Shown here one piece after another: positions 44,947 through 57,008 of a stretch of 64,000 nucleotides of DNA. The notes below the pieces were generated by a model that made no database searches, was not told the origin of the DNA, and saw only the letters and a program-made list of their open reading frames with translations. Source of the DNA: Geranomyces variabilis. Its lineage: Eukaryota > Chytridiomycota > Chytridiomycetes > Spizellomycetales > Powellomycetaceae. The DNA is taken from NCBI GenBank assembly GCA_027603065.1, contig JADGJP010000023.1, positions 347,230 to 411,229 of the forward strand. The letters are read 5' to 3'. A program made the translations under genes and the position numbers. Position 1 is the first letter of the stretch. The number at the start of each line of letters is the position of its first letter.

Positions 44947-46902
44947 ATGACTCCGACGAGCAAGCCGCCTTTCCGGGCCCCGGCCTCGGAAGCTCTCAAA
45001 GCCCCTATTCCCGCTAGGCGGAAGCCGCTTCGGTTTTCGACTGCACCCCAAGTTATACCTCCGCGCGAGCCTCGTAATGGCAATGCCACTTTGTCCACGT
45101 CTGCAAAGCCGAAATCAGTCAAAAACCCTATTCCGTGCGAAGCATCGGCTCAAAAGGCGAAGGGCGGCCTCGCAACCGCAGCTGAGGGAAACAGCGGTTC
45201 CGACTTGCCTGCCACTGGTTTCCGCAAAACAGAAAGCCGCCATCGAGGACCTCGCACCGAGGACGTCAAACTAGGTCCGACCACCATATCGCCGAAAGCC
45301 AAGTCCGTGGCGAAGCTCGTCAAAATGAATGCGGGACCGGTTGAAGAGACGCCTCGGAAAGTCAAAAATCACCACCGTGCACATGTTGTTGGAAAAGACG
45401 GCAAGCTCGCCCCGGACCCACCGGCAAAAGCCTCGCAACCTATTGCAATCGAAGTCAAGAAAGCTGCTGGCCTGCGAATATCGTCCAGCTGTACAGCTGA
45501 GGGCGATGGTCACGGCAAAAGTCTTCCGGTCTGGTCAAATGCGGCTCCGCAGCCGATATATGTGCAGTCAAACGCAGACAGATCACCAAGGCCAGATCCA
45601 CTTAAACGCGACCGATTGTCGAAGCAGGACCGCTCATCGCGTCAGCCTCCGTCAAACTACCCCGTGATGCGCCACGGCAGCGATTCTCCGATCCCGACAA
45701 TTACAGCTGCGCGGACGGTATCCGAAGAGTCGACGAAATGCGCACCGGAGGGTCCCTGTTCAAGCAAAAGCGAGCGATCGCCGAAACAGGACCGTCTATC
45801 TTTTCAACCCGCGCCAAAGTTGGACGAGATGCACCCCGGCAAGGATTCTCCGATCCGGTCAAATGCAGTAGCGACATCCGTGCAGTCAAACGCGAGCATT
45901 TCAAAAGCACCACCTTCAGCGAAAAGGGATCGATTGCCAAAGCAGAATCGTCTATTTAGCCCGCCTGCGCCGAAGGCCGACGAGATGCGCCATGTCAAAG
46001 ATCCTCCGGTTCGGCGAAATTCACTTGTGCAGATGACGCTTGCAGAGTCAACCCCGGGCGCATCCTCAAGATCAGATCCGCCGCAGCAGGCCGGTCCATC
46101 TTGTCAACCGGGGCCAAAGTTCCAGAAGACACCCCCCCAATTGGAGCTCACGGGAAGGATTACCACGGTTCCTGTCGATGTTGCCACGAAAATAGATGAC
46201 CGCCGCCCCGCGTCCATTAAGCAGAAACTCGAGGATACGTACGAACGGGGATTAAAGATCCTGCAAATGAGTGAGATCGAAGTTTTACGCGCTGAACGCG
46301 ACGCTTATGTCAAAGCGTATCGGCAAGCCGAAGGAGAACGCAAGTTTCTAGTACGGCACGTGCAAGGTGTAGGCATGTCCGCGGCCCGGGCCACAGCGAG
46401 CTTGGACCCGGCACAGCTCCAAGAGGATTTGGAATCCTGTCTCGACGCTGCCATCGCTGAAGACGTCGCTGCATCCGCACGCTATAGTTCAGTGATTGAC
46501 GACCTCCGCGCAAAATTGGAGCAGGCCTCCGAGCAGATCTATATATTGACGGAAAAGCTAGCTCAGGCCGCGTCCCTTCAGCGACGCGACGCGGCAAAGA
46601 TCGCCGAACAGGGCAGCGCCATCAAAGGGCTAACCCGACTGCTCGCTGCGTCACAAGCGAGTGTCGTCAGCCTTAAGTGTAAAACGATGCATCCAGCCGG
46701 CCAGGAGCCGTGCCTTCAACCTCAAGACTCCGGTATCGATGTTTACAACTCCGCATCCGAAATTTCGCTAACAACGGACTGCGGTGTGCCAACACCGCCG
46801 TATAAATACCACCCAGTAATCGAGCGTCTACCAGAGGTCGAGCGCCATTGGGTAGCTATGTGGGACACAGATCCCACCATTTTTGTTCATCCTTTTTTGT
46901 AG
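44947..46902 (+). CDS. Repetitive basic protein with C-terminal coiled coil, unknown
   Basis: Intronless, 651 residues from the ATG at 44947 (MTPTSKPPFRAPA). The frame is open further upstream but without an ATG. Residues 1-420 are basic, Pro/Ser/Lys-rich and disordered. They include three or four degenerate repeats of about 60 residues built on [KR]RDRLxKQxR, PAPKxDEM and DSPIRSNA. Residues 430-590 form a coiled coil (KQKLEDTYERGLKILQMSE, EQIYILTEKLAQAA). The C-terminal 60 residues look ordered (DSGIDVYNSASEISLTT ... ERHWVAMWDTDPTIFVHPFL). No family recognised; a cytoskeletal or scaffold role is the most one can say. Confidence 0.68.
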   Translation: MTPTSKPPFRAPASEALKAPIPARRKPLRFSTAPQVIPPREPRNGNATLSTSAKPKSVKNPIPCEASAQKAKGGLATAAEGNSGSDLPATGFRKTESRHRGPRTEDVKLGPTTISPKAKSVAKLVKMNAGPVEETPRKVKNHHRAHVVGKDGKLAPDPPAKASQPIAIEVKKAAGLRISSSCTAEGDGHGKSLPVWSNAAPQPIYVQSNADRSPRPDPLKRDRLSKQDRSSRQPPSNYPVMRHGSDSPIPTITAARTVSEESTKCAPEGPCSSKSERSPKQDRLSFQPAPKLDEMHPGKDSPIRSNAVATSVQSNASISKAPPSAKRDRLPKQNRLFSPPAPKADEMRHVKDPPVRRNSLVQMTLAESTPGASSRSDPPQQAGPSCQPGPKFQKTPPQLELTGRITTVPVDVATKIDDRRPASIKQKLEDTYERGLKILQMSEIEVLRAERDAYVKAYRQAEGERKFLVRHVQGVGMSAARATASLDPAQLQEDLESCLDAAIAEDVAASARYSSVIDDLRAKLEQASEQIYILTEKLAQAASLQRRDAAKIAEQGSAIKGLTRLLAASQASVVSLKCKTMHPAGQEPCLQPQDSGIDVYNSASEISLTTDCGVPTPPYKYHPVIERLPEVERHWVAMWDTDPTIFVHPFL

Positions 46903-47267
46903 TGCAGCCTCTTTAGTAAGTGGCTGCTAGTAGTCAAGTTTTTGTCATTTTTGGAACACAGAACCGCGATGCCGACGCAGGCATTTGAACATTGTAGCGG
47001 CCCCAGCAGTGCACTGCTTAAAGGCTTTGGAGACAGGATATTAAACGCATGGCCACATAAAGCAGCGTACTTCACTCACCCGGCGGGTCAATGTGCCAGG
47101 CATATGAACTTGAAAATGGCCAGCAGGGACCCACCGTCGTGCATGGCAAGTGCGCTTGAGCTGTCGGTGGCTGTGCAGGAGCGGACTCGGAGTTGCCGGA
47201 GCGGCATTTGGCTACCCATGTTTCCTTCTTCCCGAGTCACAAAGCCAGGTGCCAATCACTGATCGCC
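46903..47267. other. Intergenic region upstream of WD40 gene
   Basis: 365 bases with no recognisable ORF or RNA gene. They should contain the promoter of the WD40 gene and the terminator of the coiled-coil gene. Confidence 0.35.
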
Positions 47268-50200
47268 ATGCCTAGTGCTGTTCAGCAGAATTTCAAGCCG
47301 CTGCGGGGTTCCGTCATTTCAACGGGCCTTGCTCAAGATTGGACTTGCTCTGGCGTAAGTGCTCCCTGCGAGAATCCACGAGAGCTCTCTAACTTAGCAG
47401 ATTCCTTGCTGTTAAACAGCGTATGAATGCTAGACCAAGTAGCAGTTGGCGAGAGAGTTTACATGGCAACCGCAGCGGGTGACGATAACGACAAATATTC
47501 GCATTTTTTGTGATAAGTGCAACAATCTGACAGCGTTTACGAGGAATAGTTGTTCAATTGAAACGTCAACCACGACAATCGCCGACTCAACTAAATGGGC
47601 GACAAGCATTGCAGTTGTGGAGGTGGGAGTCTCAATGTATTCTCAAAGACTTTGCTGAATCGCTTTTGAGGCATATGGTCCTGAACTATGTCATTGCGGC
47701 AGGACACATCGTTCTTGGTTGTGGGCTCCGCCGCACCGTCCAACAACCTTTTTATCGCAGAGACGGTGCCCGAAGGCAAAGCCGACGTCGAGTTTCCAGT
47801 GACCAACAATCTTATTGTGAGTGTTGAGTATTTCTGTGGGTACAGTGACAAGCTACCGCACCGGCAATTTGTTCAAGCACGTCCGCCTGAAACAGATGCG
47901 GTCAACCTTTACGGCTCCCCGCGCGATACACTCAATGTGTGTAGGCGGCAACCGCTTGCTCACCGGAGGTGACGGCGGCGGGGTGCAGATCTTTGAGCTG
48001 GATCATGATGCATTGGGCGAAAAGGGCAAGGGACTTGCGCATGTGGACCCATTTCCACTCATTCCGTCAAACTCAGTAAGTATCTGCTGCTCAGCATCTC
48101 TAGAGCCAATTTCTCATGCAGGCATATTTTTGTATGCGCCTAGAAAGCTCCGATATCACCACCGCAAAAACTGACCGGAAGTCTTCGAGTGCAATCTCTT
48201 GATTTTTCGCCGCGGTTAATGACAGACGCGGGCAGCAAAGAGTTTCTTGCAACCGTTGGCAGGACCCTGTATTGCTGCGATTTGGACACTATGAAGGTTA
48301 CCGCGACGGAATCGGTGCGTCGAAGCTGATTGCAGAGGTCCGGAAGATTATTCAGTGACTCATACTCTCGCCTGTTTGGGGTCCACAATGCTTAGGTTGG
48401 AACCGACGCTCTTCTTACTGCGTCGTGGTCGCCACATATGGGCTCGCAGCTGATATGCACGGGTGGAGTCGACCGTTCCATCAATGTGATCGACGCGCGG
48501 CTGTTTGGGGGGACTTCGGCATCGGTGCGTAGTGGTCATGGGGCGCTGTCGAAAATTAGCAGGGGTGCTCTACTCATCAATCCTTGACCCAAATCAGATT
48601 TGGAAAACATTAGATGGGCACCAATCTGCCGTCACTGCGCTCGAGTTTAATCCATTCATTCCGTATCTGATGGCTAGCGCTGGTAACAAGCGTCGCAAGC
48701 GCACTCACTTTTTTTTTTGCCATGACTCATCGGGTCTGCGTTAGGCGAAGACGCTGTTGTGAAAATGTGGGATCTGCGGTACCTTCAGCATTGCGTTGGT
48801 CGTATTGACGCCCATTATCAGGGAATTCATTCGGTATGTGCGACTCAATACATTCGCTTCTTTGTATATCCATTCATCTCAATTTCGTATCTGCAGCTGG
48901 CATGGTCAAATTCACACGCCGAAACACTCACTACTGCTTCCAGTGACCGTTCATGGCGCGCATGGGCGTTCATGAGCGGCGCTGACACAGTGCGCACCAC
49001 CACACCGGATGTGTTTGTCAGCTGCCCAGGTTCTGAATGGGGACGCGCGCTATACGCTGAGGCCAAGGCAGAAGTGTCTGTCGGCGCACAGATGATTGGC
49101 GAATCGCGCGAGTATACCAGTCCGGTCATCAAGGTCGTGTCATCGAAGCAGCTTCTGGACACATACTACACCGTTTCTGCCATTGGGCAGGTTTGCTGCC
49201 ATACGCTACCGGGCGAAGCGTTCGAGCCGATACTACCACATTTGTAGGACTTGAGGTGATTTGCGATGGAGTGCTTTGCTGCACCTACTTAACATGGTCA
49301 TATGTCTCTCTTATGCCGCTAGTTACGATTCGCTACGTTACCCCGCTGAGCATGAAGTCGAAGAATCCATCCACACGCGGAATCTTCCGCCCGCGATCTC
49401 GGATGTGGTCGCGATATGCCGCACCGCACGACAGGAGGGTCAATTGATTGCGCCAAACGAGGTTGAGCTGCTTAAGCTCTGCACTCCCTTGCCGCCAGCA
49501 GACCCCGCTAGTTGGAACATTCCGGTGCCTTCAATGATCGAGCGGGTGGTAAACACTGATGCAGTGGATAAAGTGCGCGAGGAGCTCGATGAGTGGACCT
49601 ATTTCTTACCACCCGGGTTTGAGAGCATATCTACGGCGATGGAGCTGGTGAGTAGGACACTTCGCTAGAAATGTCGGAAATCGGGAACGAAGAAAGTCAG
49701 GTCGCTGATTTTTCCACTTGTTGCCCTTGCAGATCAAGCCTAAGCTGCGCAATGACCTTAGCATGGCCATTTCCCGATGTAAGCTTATCACCGAGGTGCT
49801 TGATGGCTCATGGGAGGCCGTCATTAGAGACGAAAAGCTTATTTGCAAGGGCATGGAACAAGACACCTATTTCATCAACGGCGCAACTCTACGGGTACGT
49901 GGCTTTGCGCTGCCAATTTGAGACCATGCAATCTTCTCAAATCTTGGCCTACTTTTCAGTTCATCGTCCAAGCCGTATTGCAACAAGACTACATCAAGGG
50001 CCTGTCCCTTGGCCTGAAGCTTACGTCCATCATTGCCGACACCCCACAGCGGCCGTTCACGGATACCGCTGAAGTGTTTGGCGTGTTGCTCTTTCCAACT
50101 GTATTTGATGACGCCAGCACGTTTCCACCGTCAGACCCATTGACGGCTGACCGCAGGAAGGCTACGGTCGCGGAGCACGTTACTCAGCTGATGGCGCAGG

Positions 50201-51524
50201 ACAAGGAGAGGGTTGCCAGGCTGGCCCACGCAGCTGCACGAACGAAGCCAAAAGAAGATGCTACCGCAGCCAAAAAGGGCCATGCAAGAAGCTTATCGAC
50301 AACAGAAACCGGCGCTGCATTTGGCGGGCTCGTCACCGGGTCTGATTCCAAGGCGCAAGCTTTAAGAAAGCTGACAGAAACAAGTGACAGCATTTTGCCG
50401 ATGCTGCGTTTGGAAACGTGAGTGTGCCCGAAAGTCATGCTCTCAGCGTGGAGCAGCACAGAGTGCCGCTGACACCGCAGGCTGTCGGATATTTCTCGGT
50501 TTCAGACGCATTGCTAAAACCCTAATTGGCGGCAAGTCCGAAGCCGAGACGCACGCAGACGTTCTACGCATCTTTGACACCGTGGAAGATCAAGATACCG
50601 CGGAAGGCGAGACCAAGCACAAGCGGCCGTTTGCGGAGAAGACAATATCGGTGTATGCTATACGTGCTTATTTGGATGCGCTTCTTGCCCATCGCCGCTT
50701 TGTGGAATACTACACCACATGCTTTGACCTGGTTGCGGTGAGCGCAAGCCCGAGTTTGATTCAAAGGAGGCACGATTGGCACAGAGCTCATCATGCTGAA
50801 TAATAGCTATATGTCACTCACGACATTGGCAACGCGCTCCTCGATCATTGCATTGCGTGCGCGACAGCTAAATTTGACACACACATCAACGGGCTGTACG
50901 AGCTTGCAACCGCAAAGCTTGCGGAGGCGCTTGACCAGAGCAACACATCGCCAGAGCCATTAGAGGAGGTGCTCCTGGGGGCGATTGAGAAGTTAAAGGA
51001 AGGTCTGGTGACGATTGTGCAATGCGGAGCGCTGCTGTCAAAGCTGGGTATGGCCGACAAGGAAAGAGCGGAAACGATCCGTGGTTCATTTTCGCATCTG
51101 TTTGGGTATGTGAGGCTCCCCGACGTTTAGAGTGGGCTAATGCGGCCTGTCAAACATCCTAACAAGCCCTTCTCAGCGTTCTCCGGACATCGCTTCTTCG
51201 CGCTCTGGATTTGGTCGATCGAGTGCTAGGCGCCGGTGGCGTAAGGTAAGAGAAAAATCCCGTTACAACGGTTTATTTAACCACCACGCAAACAGTTGAC
51301 TTAACCTGTCCTTCATCTACAGAGGTGCAGCACAAAGCGCGCAGTCAGCTTTACGGGACACAGTGCTGATGAGCACAACAACCGCCGCGCAGCGACGGTT
51401 TGGACAGCCGGTCATTTCGACTGGGCCAAACCCCTCAAGCGAATTTTTAGCAGAGGTCAACGCGCTTGTGGAAGCGCTTGGCAAGGTCGGACGGATGACG
51501 GAGCCGATATCTCGATTCGAATAG
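47268..51524 (+). CDS. Large WD40-repeat protein with helical C-terminal half, unassigned
   Basis: Multi-exon gene starting MPSAVQQNFKPLRGSVIS at 47268. The next exon is unclear (about 47400-47660). From 47690 the frame is good: FLVVGSAAPSNNLFIAE, TSYRTGNLFKHVRLKQMR and MCVGGNRLLTGGDGGGVQIF. WD blades follow: LLTASWSPHMGSQLICTGG with SINVIDARLF, then HQSAVTALEFNPFIPYLMAS with DAVVKMWDLR, then HSLAWSNSHAETLTTASSD with RSWRAW. After the propeller come AICRTARQEGQLI, DEWTYFLPPGFESI, a helical region with RRKATVAEHVTQLMAQDKER, SVYAIRAYLDALLAHRRFVE and a C-terminus ending EPISRFE. The length (roughly 1,100 residues) and helical tail suggest a scaffold or vesicle/IFT-type adaptor. I cannot name the family. 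Confidence 0.72.
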
Positions 51525-51609
51525 CTGGCACATCAGAATTTACAATGACAGAAGTAAAATAGACTCATCAAACGCACTTCTGTTACTAAAAGTTATAAGC
51601 GTTGCACTT

Positions 51610-54600
51610 TCAATCCGTATTGACCGTTCTCCCAATCCCCAAAGAGGGCAGGCGCTTCTTCTTTTTTGGCACTGCTGCTCCGGCTGCGGAGGCAGGGCCG
51701 TCGGTTTTATTGAGCGCCTGCGCGGAAATAAGTAGAGTTCAAATATCGCCGCTCTCTCAACACCATCATCTATCGGTTGAGTTCTCTTACCATGATGGAT
51801 GGAGCCATGTTGAGACGTTCCACTGATGGATTAATGTCTTCCGGGGTGACTGCAATGCCATTTTGGACCCGAGCTTTAGTGCTACATTTCTGGATCAGTA
51901 ACGCAGAAAGCGGCAAAACCCTACCTTTCCAGATAACCAACTTTCGAAAAATCGAATACAGCAGCAAGATTCCGCCAAATACCATGGGAATAAGTAAGAA
52001 GATTGGATCCAAATTCCATGATGTGAGGAAAACGGCTGTCATAAATGATGATCGTTAGGCAGAGTCACATAAGTCACAAGCACGCGCATACAGGTATGAT
52101 AAGCGGTCACTTACAGTTCACGAAAGGCAGGTACACGATAAACATCCCCACGACTGTGCCGGAAAGGATAGCGTACCAAGTTTTCGGGTTTCTGCAAGAA
52201 TGCTTATCAGCATTTGTCTGCACAACGCGCGACAAGATGCTAAACTTATAACATACTGAACCATAAACTTCCCGAACGGCAGCCTTAGCCGTGCTTTACA
52301 TGCTGAAAGCGGAGCGTTCATTAATCGGAGATTGGTTAAAAACAAAAAAATTACTTCCACTCACCAAATAAATTCCAAATCTGGATGATGAGTATGGATA
52401 GGTAAAATCCAGATTGCGCCTGCTTTAGCGCCTGGAATTGCGAATCTCCCGCCTAAGAAGGAAGTAGAGATTTCGCAGAACGGTAAGCTAGACACGAAAA
52501 GTCCAAAAAACGTCCGACAAGCGTGTCTCACCAGCAGAGTGCCATCCGATAGCTCGAAATCCGGACTATGCGGCAAAAAGTACTTCCTCCCTTTCTGTGC
52601 CCTCACGGCGTCAGCGCCCGACACGCCAAACGAGAACCACAGCACGGCAAAAAACGTCGCGACTCCGCCGCAAAACTCGATCATTCCGGCTTCGAGGTAC
52701 GCCCACATCATCACCTCGCCGTCCACTAGCCGTTCGCCGACAATAAAGCCTTGAGTGAGCTCCCGCCACGCGCGGTATTGAGCACGCCAGTAACCGCGCT
52801 GGGTCAGCACGGCCCGGACCTCAAACAACAGGCGTGCCCAGCGCGAGCGAATCCGCAGCGCGGCGGCATCAGCCGCGTCAGAGCCGGCAATGGTATTTTC
52901 GTGGATATCTTGCATGAGTAACTCGGCGTTTTCGTCGACCAGACGATTCATAAGCATCCGGGATTCAGTATATCCCCCTAGTCCTAAAGGCGTGCCTTCG
53001 TGCGAGCCTCCGCGCTGACCGCCATCTTCGTTTTCCCCGTCTTCATTATCACCGTGCTCCCCGCTTTCTAGACTTGCGCCTGTGCCATTGAGAGCTTTCC
53101 GTCGAGCGTCGCGCTGGACACGCCGCGCGTGCATTGTTGCAATAATGCTCTCTTCGGAAACTGGTCGGCGTGGTGGGAGGCGCATCAGTAGGTCTTCGTC
53201 TTCCGGTGGCTCGAATGCAAAAGAAAGAGTTATGAATAACTCAAAGCCCAAGTCAACGGCGAGAATCTGGATTGAGGTTAGGGCTTGCGGAATTGGGACA
53301 AGTACGTAAAGGAGGTACGGGAGGACTTCAGCCATAATGTGGGTCAGCGAGTATTTGATAGCCTATGACAAAAGAGAGACAGTTGGTGAGTCAGAACCCT
53401 CAATGTTCGCGCCTGTTTCGATCTGCGCACCTTTTTTAAGTTCCAGAAAATAAGTCTTCCCTCCAGTACACCCTTCACAATGGTTGCAAAGTGGTCGTCC
53501 AGCAGAATCATCCCAGCCGCTTCCTTTGATACGTCACTTCCCGTGCGGTTCATCGCGATGCCCAAATCCGCTTTCTTCAGAGCTGCAGCATCGTTGACGC
53601 CGTCACCCGTCACTCCAATAATATGTCCCAAGGCCTGCCCGCGCGTCACAATTTCGAGCTTTTGCGTCGGGGATGTACGCGCAAACACAACCTCATCATG
53701 CAGCAGCACGTTCAGCCAGTCGCTATCACTGAGATGCGGCACGACGCTTCCTGTGATGATCACGGATGAACTGCTCGTTTCCGACGGGTTGGCGAGGGGC
53801 AGGTCGGCGGGCGACGATAGCCGAGTCGGCTTTTCACTTGAAATGATGTTGACCTTGCGCGCAACGGCCTCGCCTGTAAGCGGATGATCACCAGTCACCA
53901 TCACGACCTTAATCCCTGCACGACGCATGGTGCCGATAGCCTGGCGGACACCCTCCTTGGGCGGGTCTTCAAGCGAGACCAAGCCGAGGAAGGTGAGGTC
54001 TGTCTAGCGGATGGTACGAAGAAGATAAAATCGCCCGTGAGCAAAATGCATAGGTTGTCAAAAAATGACCGTGTACTTACGGTTGGAAAGTTTCCCTTCT
54101 CTTTGTCAAACCGCCAATTATCTGGATACCGCGCTCCATTGAGCTGCAGCATGGCAAACGCCAGCACTCTGTGTCCGCGCGCGCACATCCCCACGTGAGC
54201 CGCGTGCCATTTTTTCCGATCGTGGTCCGAAATCGCGACTGCTTTGCCCTCTGTCCAGATTGTGGTGCAACGCGACCATACGACCTCGGGAGCGCCTTTT
54301 AGATGAAGTGTCAGGCCGCCGGCAAGATGTCCTTTGCGATGAATTGTCAGATGGCATTTTGTGTCCGACGAAAACGGTAGCTCAAAAACTTTGGGATATA
54401 GAGCTGAGAGCTGGAGCCCGCTCATAGGCAGTGTGAGTTGACGCCAAATGGTATGGGTTGCGGGGAGACAGGCGGTACCTTGTCAATATTCAAAAGCTTA
54501 GCTGCAGCCCATCGAAGCATCCCTGCTTCTGTGGCATCACCCACAGCCGTTCTGGTAAGGTGTGTCAATCTCTAAGCTCAAGCTGTCAGAAATTAGCAAG

Positions 54601-56501
54601 AGTCTCTCACCTTTGATCCAAAGGCACGTCCGTCCGATCAAATTTTGCCCTAGTTCAGATGAAGAAATAGAGGGTTCGCTTCCATTTCTCACATGGCACG
54701 CACCGTCCTTGCATGTTCATACCTCGTGCAAGTCGCCGCCATGTGCAAGATTTGCGCAACGCCGCTGACGTCCACTTTTAACGGTCGCTCTCCGACAGGA
54801 CAATCTTTCGCGCCACCCAGTCCGGCAAACCACATTGTTCCATTTGTAAATACATTCGCGACCGTCATTTCATTTTTTGTAAGCGTGCCCGTCTTGTCAG
54901 TCGCGAGCAGCGTAATCGCGCCGAGCGTTTCCACACCATGAAGATCTTTGACCAGTACACTGCGATCGGCCATTCGTCGCCCGGAAATGGTCAGCAGCAT
55001 TGTTACAGTTACAGCCAACCCTTGCGGGATCCAGGCAACCAATATGCCAATACCAAACGTCAACGCATAATTGAAAGTCCGTCCGCGGGCAACGGCAAAG
55101 AAAAAGAACACCAGCGCGGTCAATGTTGCAAGCACCGATATTGTATGGCAGAAGCGGTGAATCTCTGATGATAGTGGCGACCGACGTTTTTTTTCCGATT
55201 TTGTAAGTGCGGCAATTTGGCCCAAAACAGTCGCATCGCCCGTTTTGACAACGATGCCAAATCCATCGCCCGACACAACCACGCCACCGCTAAAGACGAC
55301 GTTGACGGCATCACCAGCTTCAGTGCCAACCGGAGCACCCATCTCAAGCGCGTAGCGGGCTTGTGGCTCGCTTTCACCCGTGATGCTAGACATGTCGACT
55401 TTACAGTCGGATGCTTGAAAGAGAATCACATCGGCAGCAACTTTTGCTCCGGCTCGCACAACAATAACATCTGTAGAAGGAGGAGGAAGCGCGAGGGAAG
55501 AATTTGAGACCGTCACGTAGTATATTGAAAAGGGCACGTGCTTCCGTACCTCCAGGAACGAGGTACCGCGCCTGCACCGTCGCCAACACACCACCTCGAA
55601 TAACGTCGGCCTGCGCCGTAATTAGCGTTGTAAAACTTGCAAGAATTGCTGCAATCTTTTGAAGTTCATAAAACTCAATCCCCGCGTTCACAAACGCGAC
55701 TCCGACAAGCACGCAGCCGATATAGAGGTTCTCAAAATAATCGACAGGGTTGATGATGTACGTTGCAAAGTAACCAATACCGGCAGCGCCAAGGAGTACG
55801 TTGAACAGATTGCCGAGACATTGCACAAATCGCCAGTACCACGGGCTCCGCTGCGGCGGGGTGAGCACATTAGGGCCGTGCTTGGCGAGCCGCGTCGATG
55901 CTTCCGCTGGTGTCAGGCCCGGCGATTTCGACGGGTTTTTGATATCAATGGCTGTCGCAAGATGAGTTGCCAGTCCGCTGATGCTCATGCGATGCTCAAT
56001 AATGTCGGTCTTCAGATTTGATTGCTGTTTTGGCCGAGCGCTGGAGTCCGGTTTCTTCGCATCGGACGCAAGTGCCGCGACCCCCTCGGGATTATCTGAC
56101 GCCATTCGAGTCCGAACCTCAGCTGCAATACTTTGAGCGGCGTCTTCTGACGCGGGAGTTTTGCCCTTTTTATCGTGCTGGTGCTTGTTCCCATTCTTGG
56201 CGGGCTTGCCAGCTCCGCCGCTGACCAGAGCATCAAAACCCTTTTTGCGCGGAGCTTGAGGGCCATCATCATTTTCCTCTATTCCACTCTCGACCGAGGT
56301 GGTCTTTTTGACCACTTTCTCATGTGCATCCTCTGCGCTAGTCGACCCTCGCCGAGCTGACGCTGGATTGACCGACTCAGGCGGTGCGACTGACCCGCGG
56401 CGGTCGGATCCGAACGAGAAGGAAAAAGAGGGGCGCTTATTTGGGCTCGGAACAGTCAGATTCTGGCTGCCGGTTGGAGAGGAGCCCTTTGAATTGCTCA
56501 T
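51610..56501 (-). CDS. Na+/K+-ATPase-like P-type ATPase (type IIC-like)
   Basis: P-type cation pump spanning about a dozen exons. ATG 56501 starts MSNSKGSSPTGSQNL and opens a long charged N-terminal extension. M1/M2 are CLGNLFNVLLGAAGIGYF and NLYIGCVLVGVAF. The actuator domain has SSITGESEPQ. M4 reads GILVAWIPQGLAVTVT. The phosphorylation site DKTGTLTKNEMTVANVF and the nucleotide-binding KGAPEVVW follow, then VVMVTGDHPLTGEAVAR, GVTGDGVNDAAALKKADLGI and AIKYSLTHIMAEVLPYLLY (M5). M6 is ILAVDLGFELFITL, and the SFAFEPPEDEDLLMRLPPR motif of type IIC pumps follows. A charged insert precedes M7-M10 (IWILPI... in the wrong frame resolves by splicing to SGFYLSILIIQIWNLF). The C-terminus is basic (KKKKRLPSLG). 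Two ion-site positions differ from Na+/K+-ATPase (PEG to PQG in M4, D to E in M6). Confidence 0.88.
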
Positions 56502-57008
56502 AGCGGTTGAAGTTATGGCGGTGCCAACCGAAGGAAGGACGGCAAACAAAACGATTCACATGTCCGCCGCTTATGTGAGCTAAATAAAGAAGGTCCGCAT
56601 GGCGGATTTAAAGCAGTCCCATGGTGCCGAATTGCATTGAAATCTTTCCTCTGTTAATCATGGACCACGGGACTCTCTTCCCGCCTCGGAGTCGGCGCGC
56701 GCCTCGCTGTCCATTTCTTGCTGATGTCAGCAAAAACTCCGACCCACCGTGGGCCTCGTGCGCTCGACAACACACGGCAAATAGCCGCGAGCAGCTCCGA
56801 TTGGCTGCACGGCGAGCCTATTGTTCTGCATCACCACGAGTCGCTGGGAACTATTTGGCGCAATTTTTGCAATATATATTTATCGCTCTCTCACCGCCCT
56901 CGGCAGCTTCCTTTGAAGCGAACATTTTTGCATACGATTTCGGTTTTCTAACGATACAAAGGAACAGAAACCACAGCCAAACAATTTTGCCAGCTCGTAT
57001 AAGGCAGT
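56502..57008. promoter_or_regulatory. Divergent promoter region, ATPase / pseudo-cyclase
   Basis: 507 bases between two divergent start codons. On the plus side an AT-rich AATATATATTTATCG lies at about 56870-56885, a possible TATA element about 130 bases before the cyclase-like ATG. Nothing else recognised. Confidence 0.4.
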
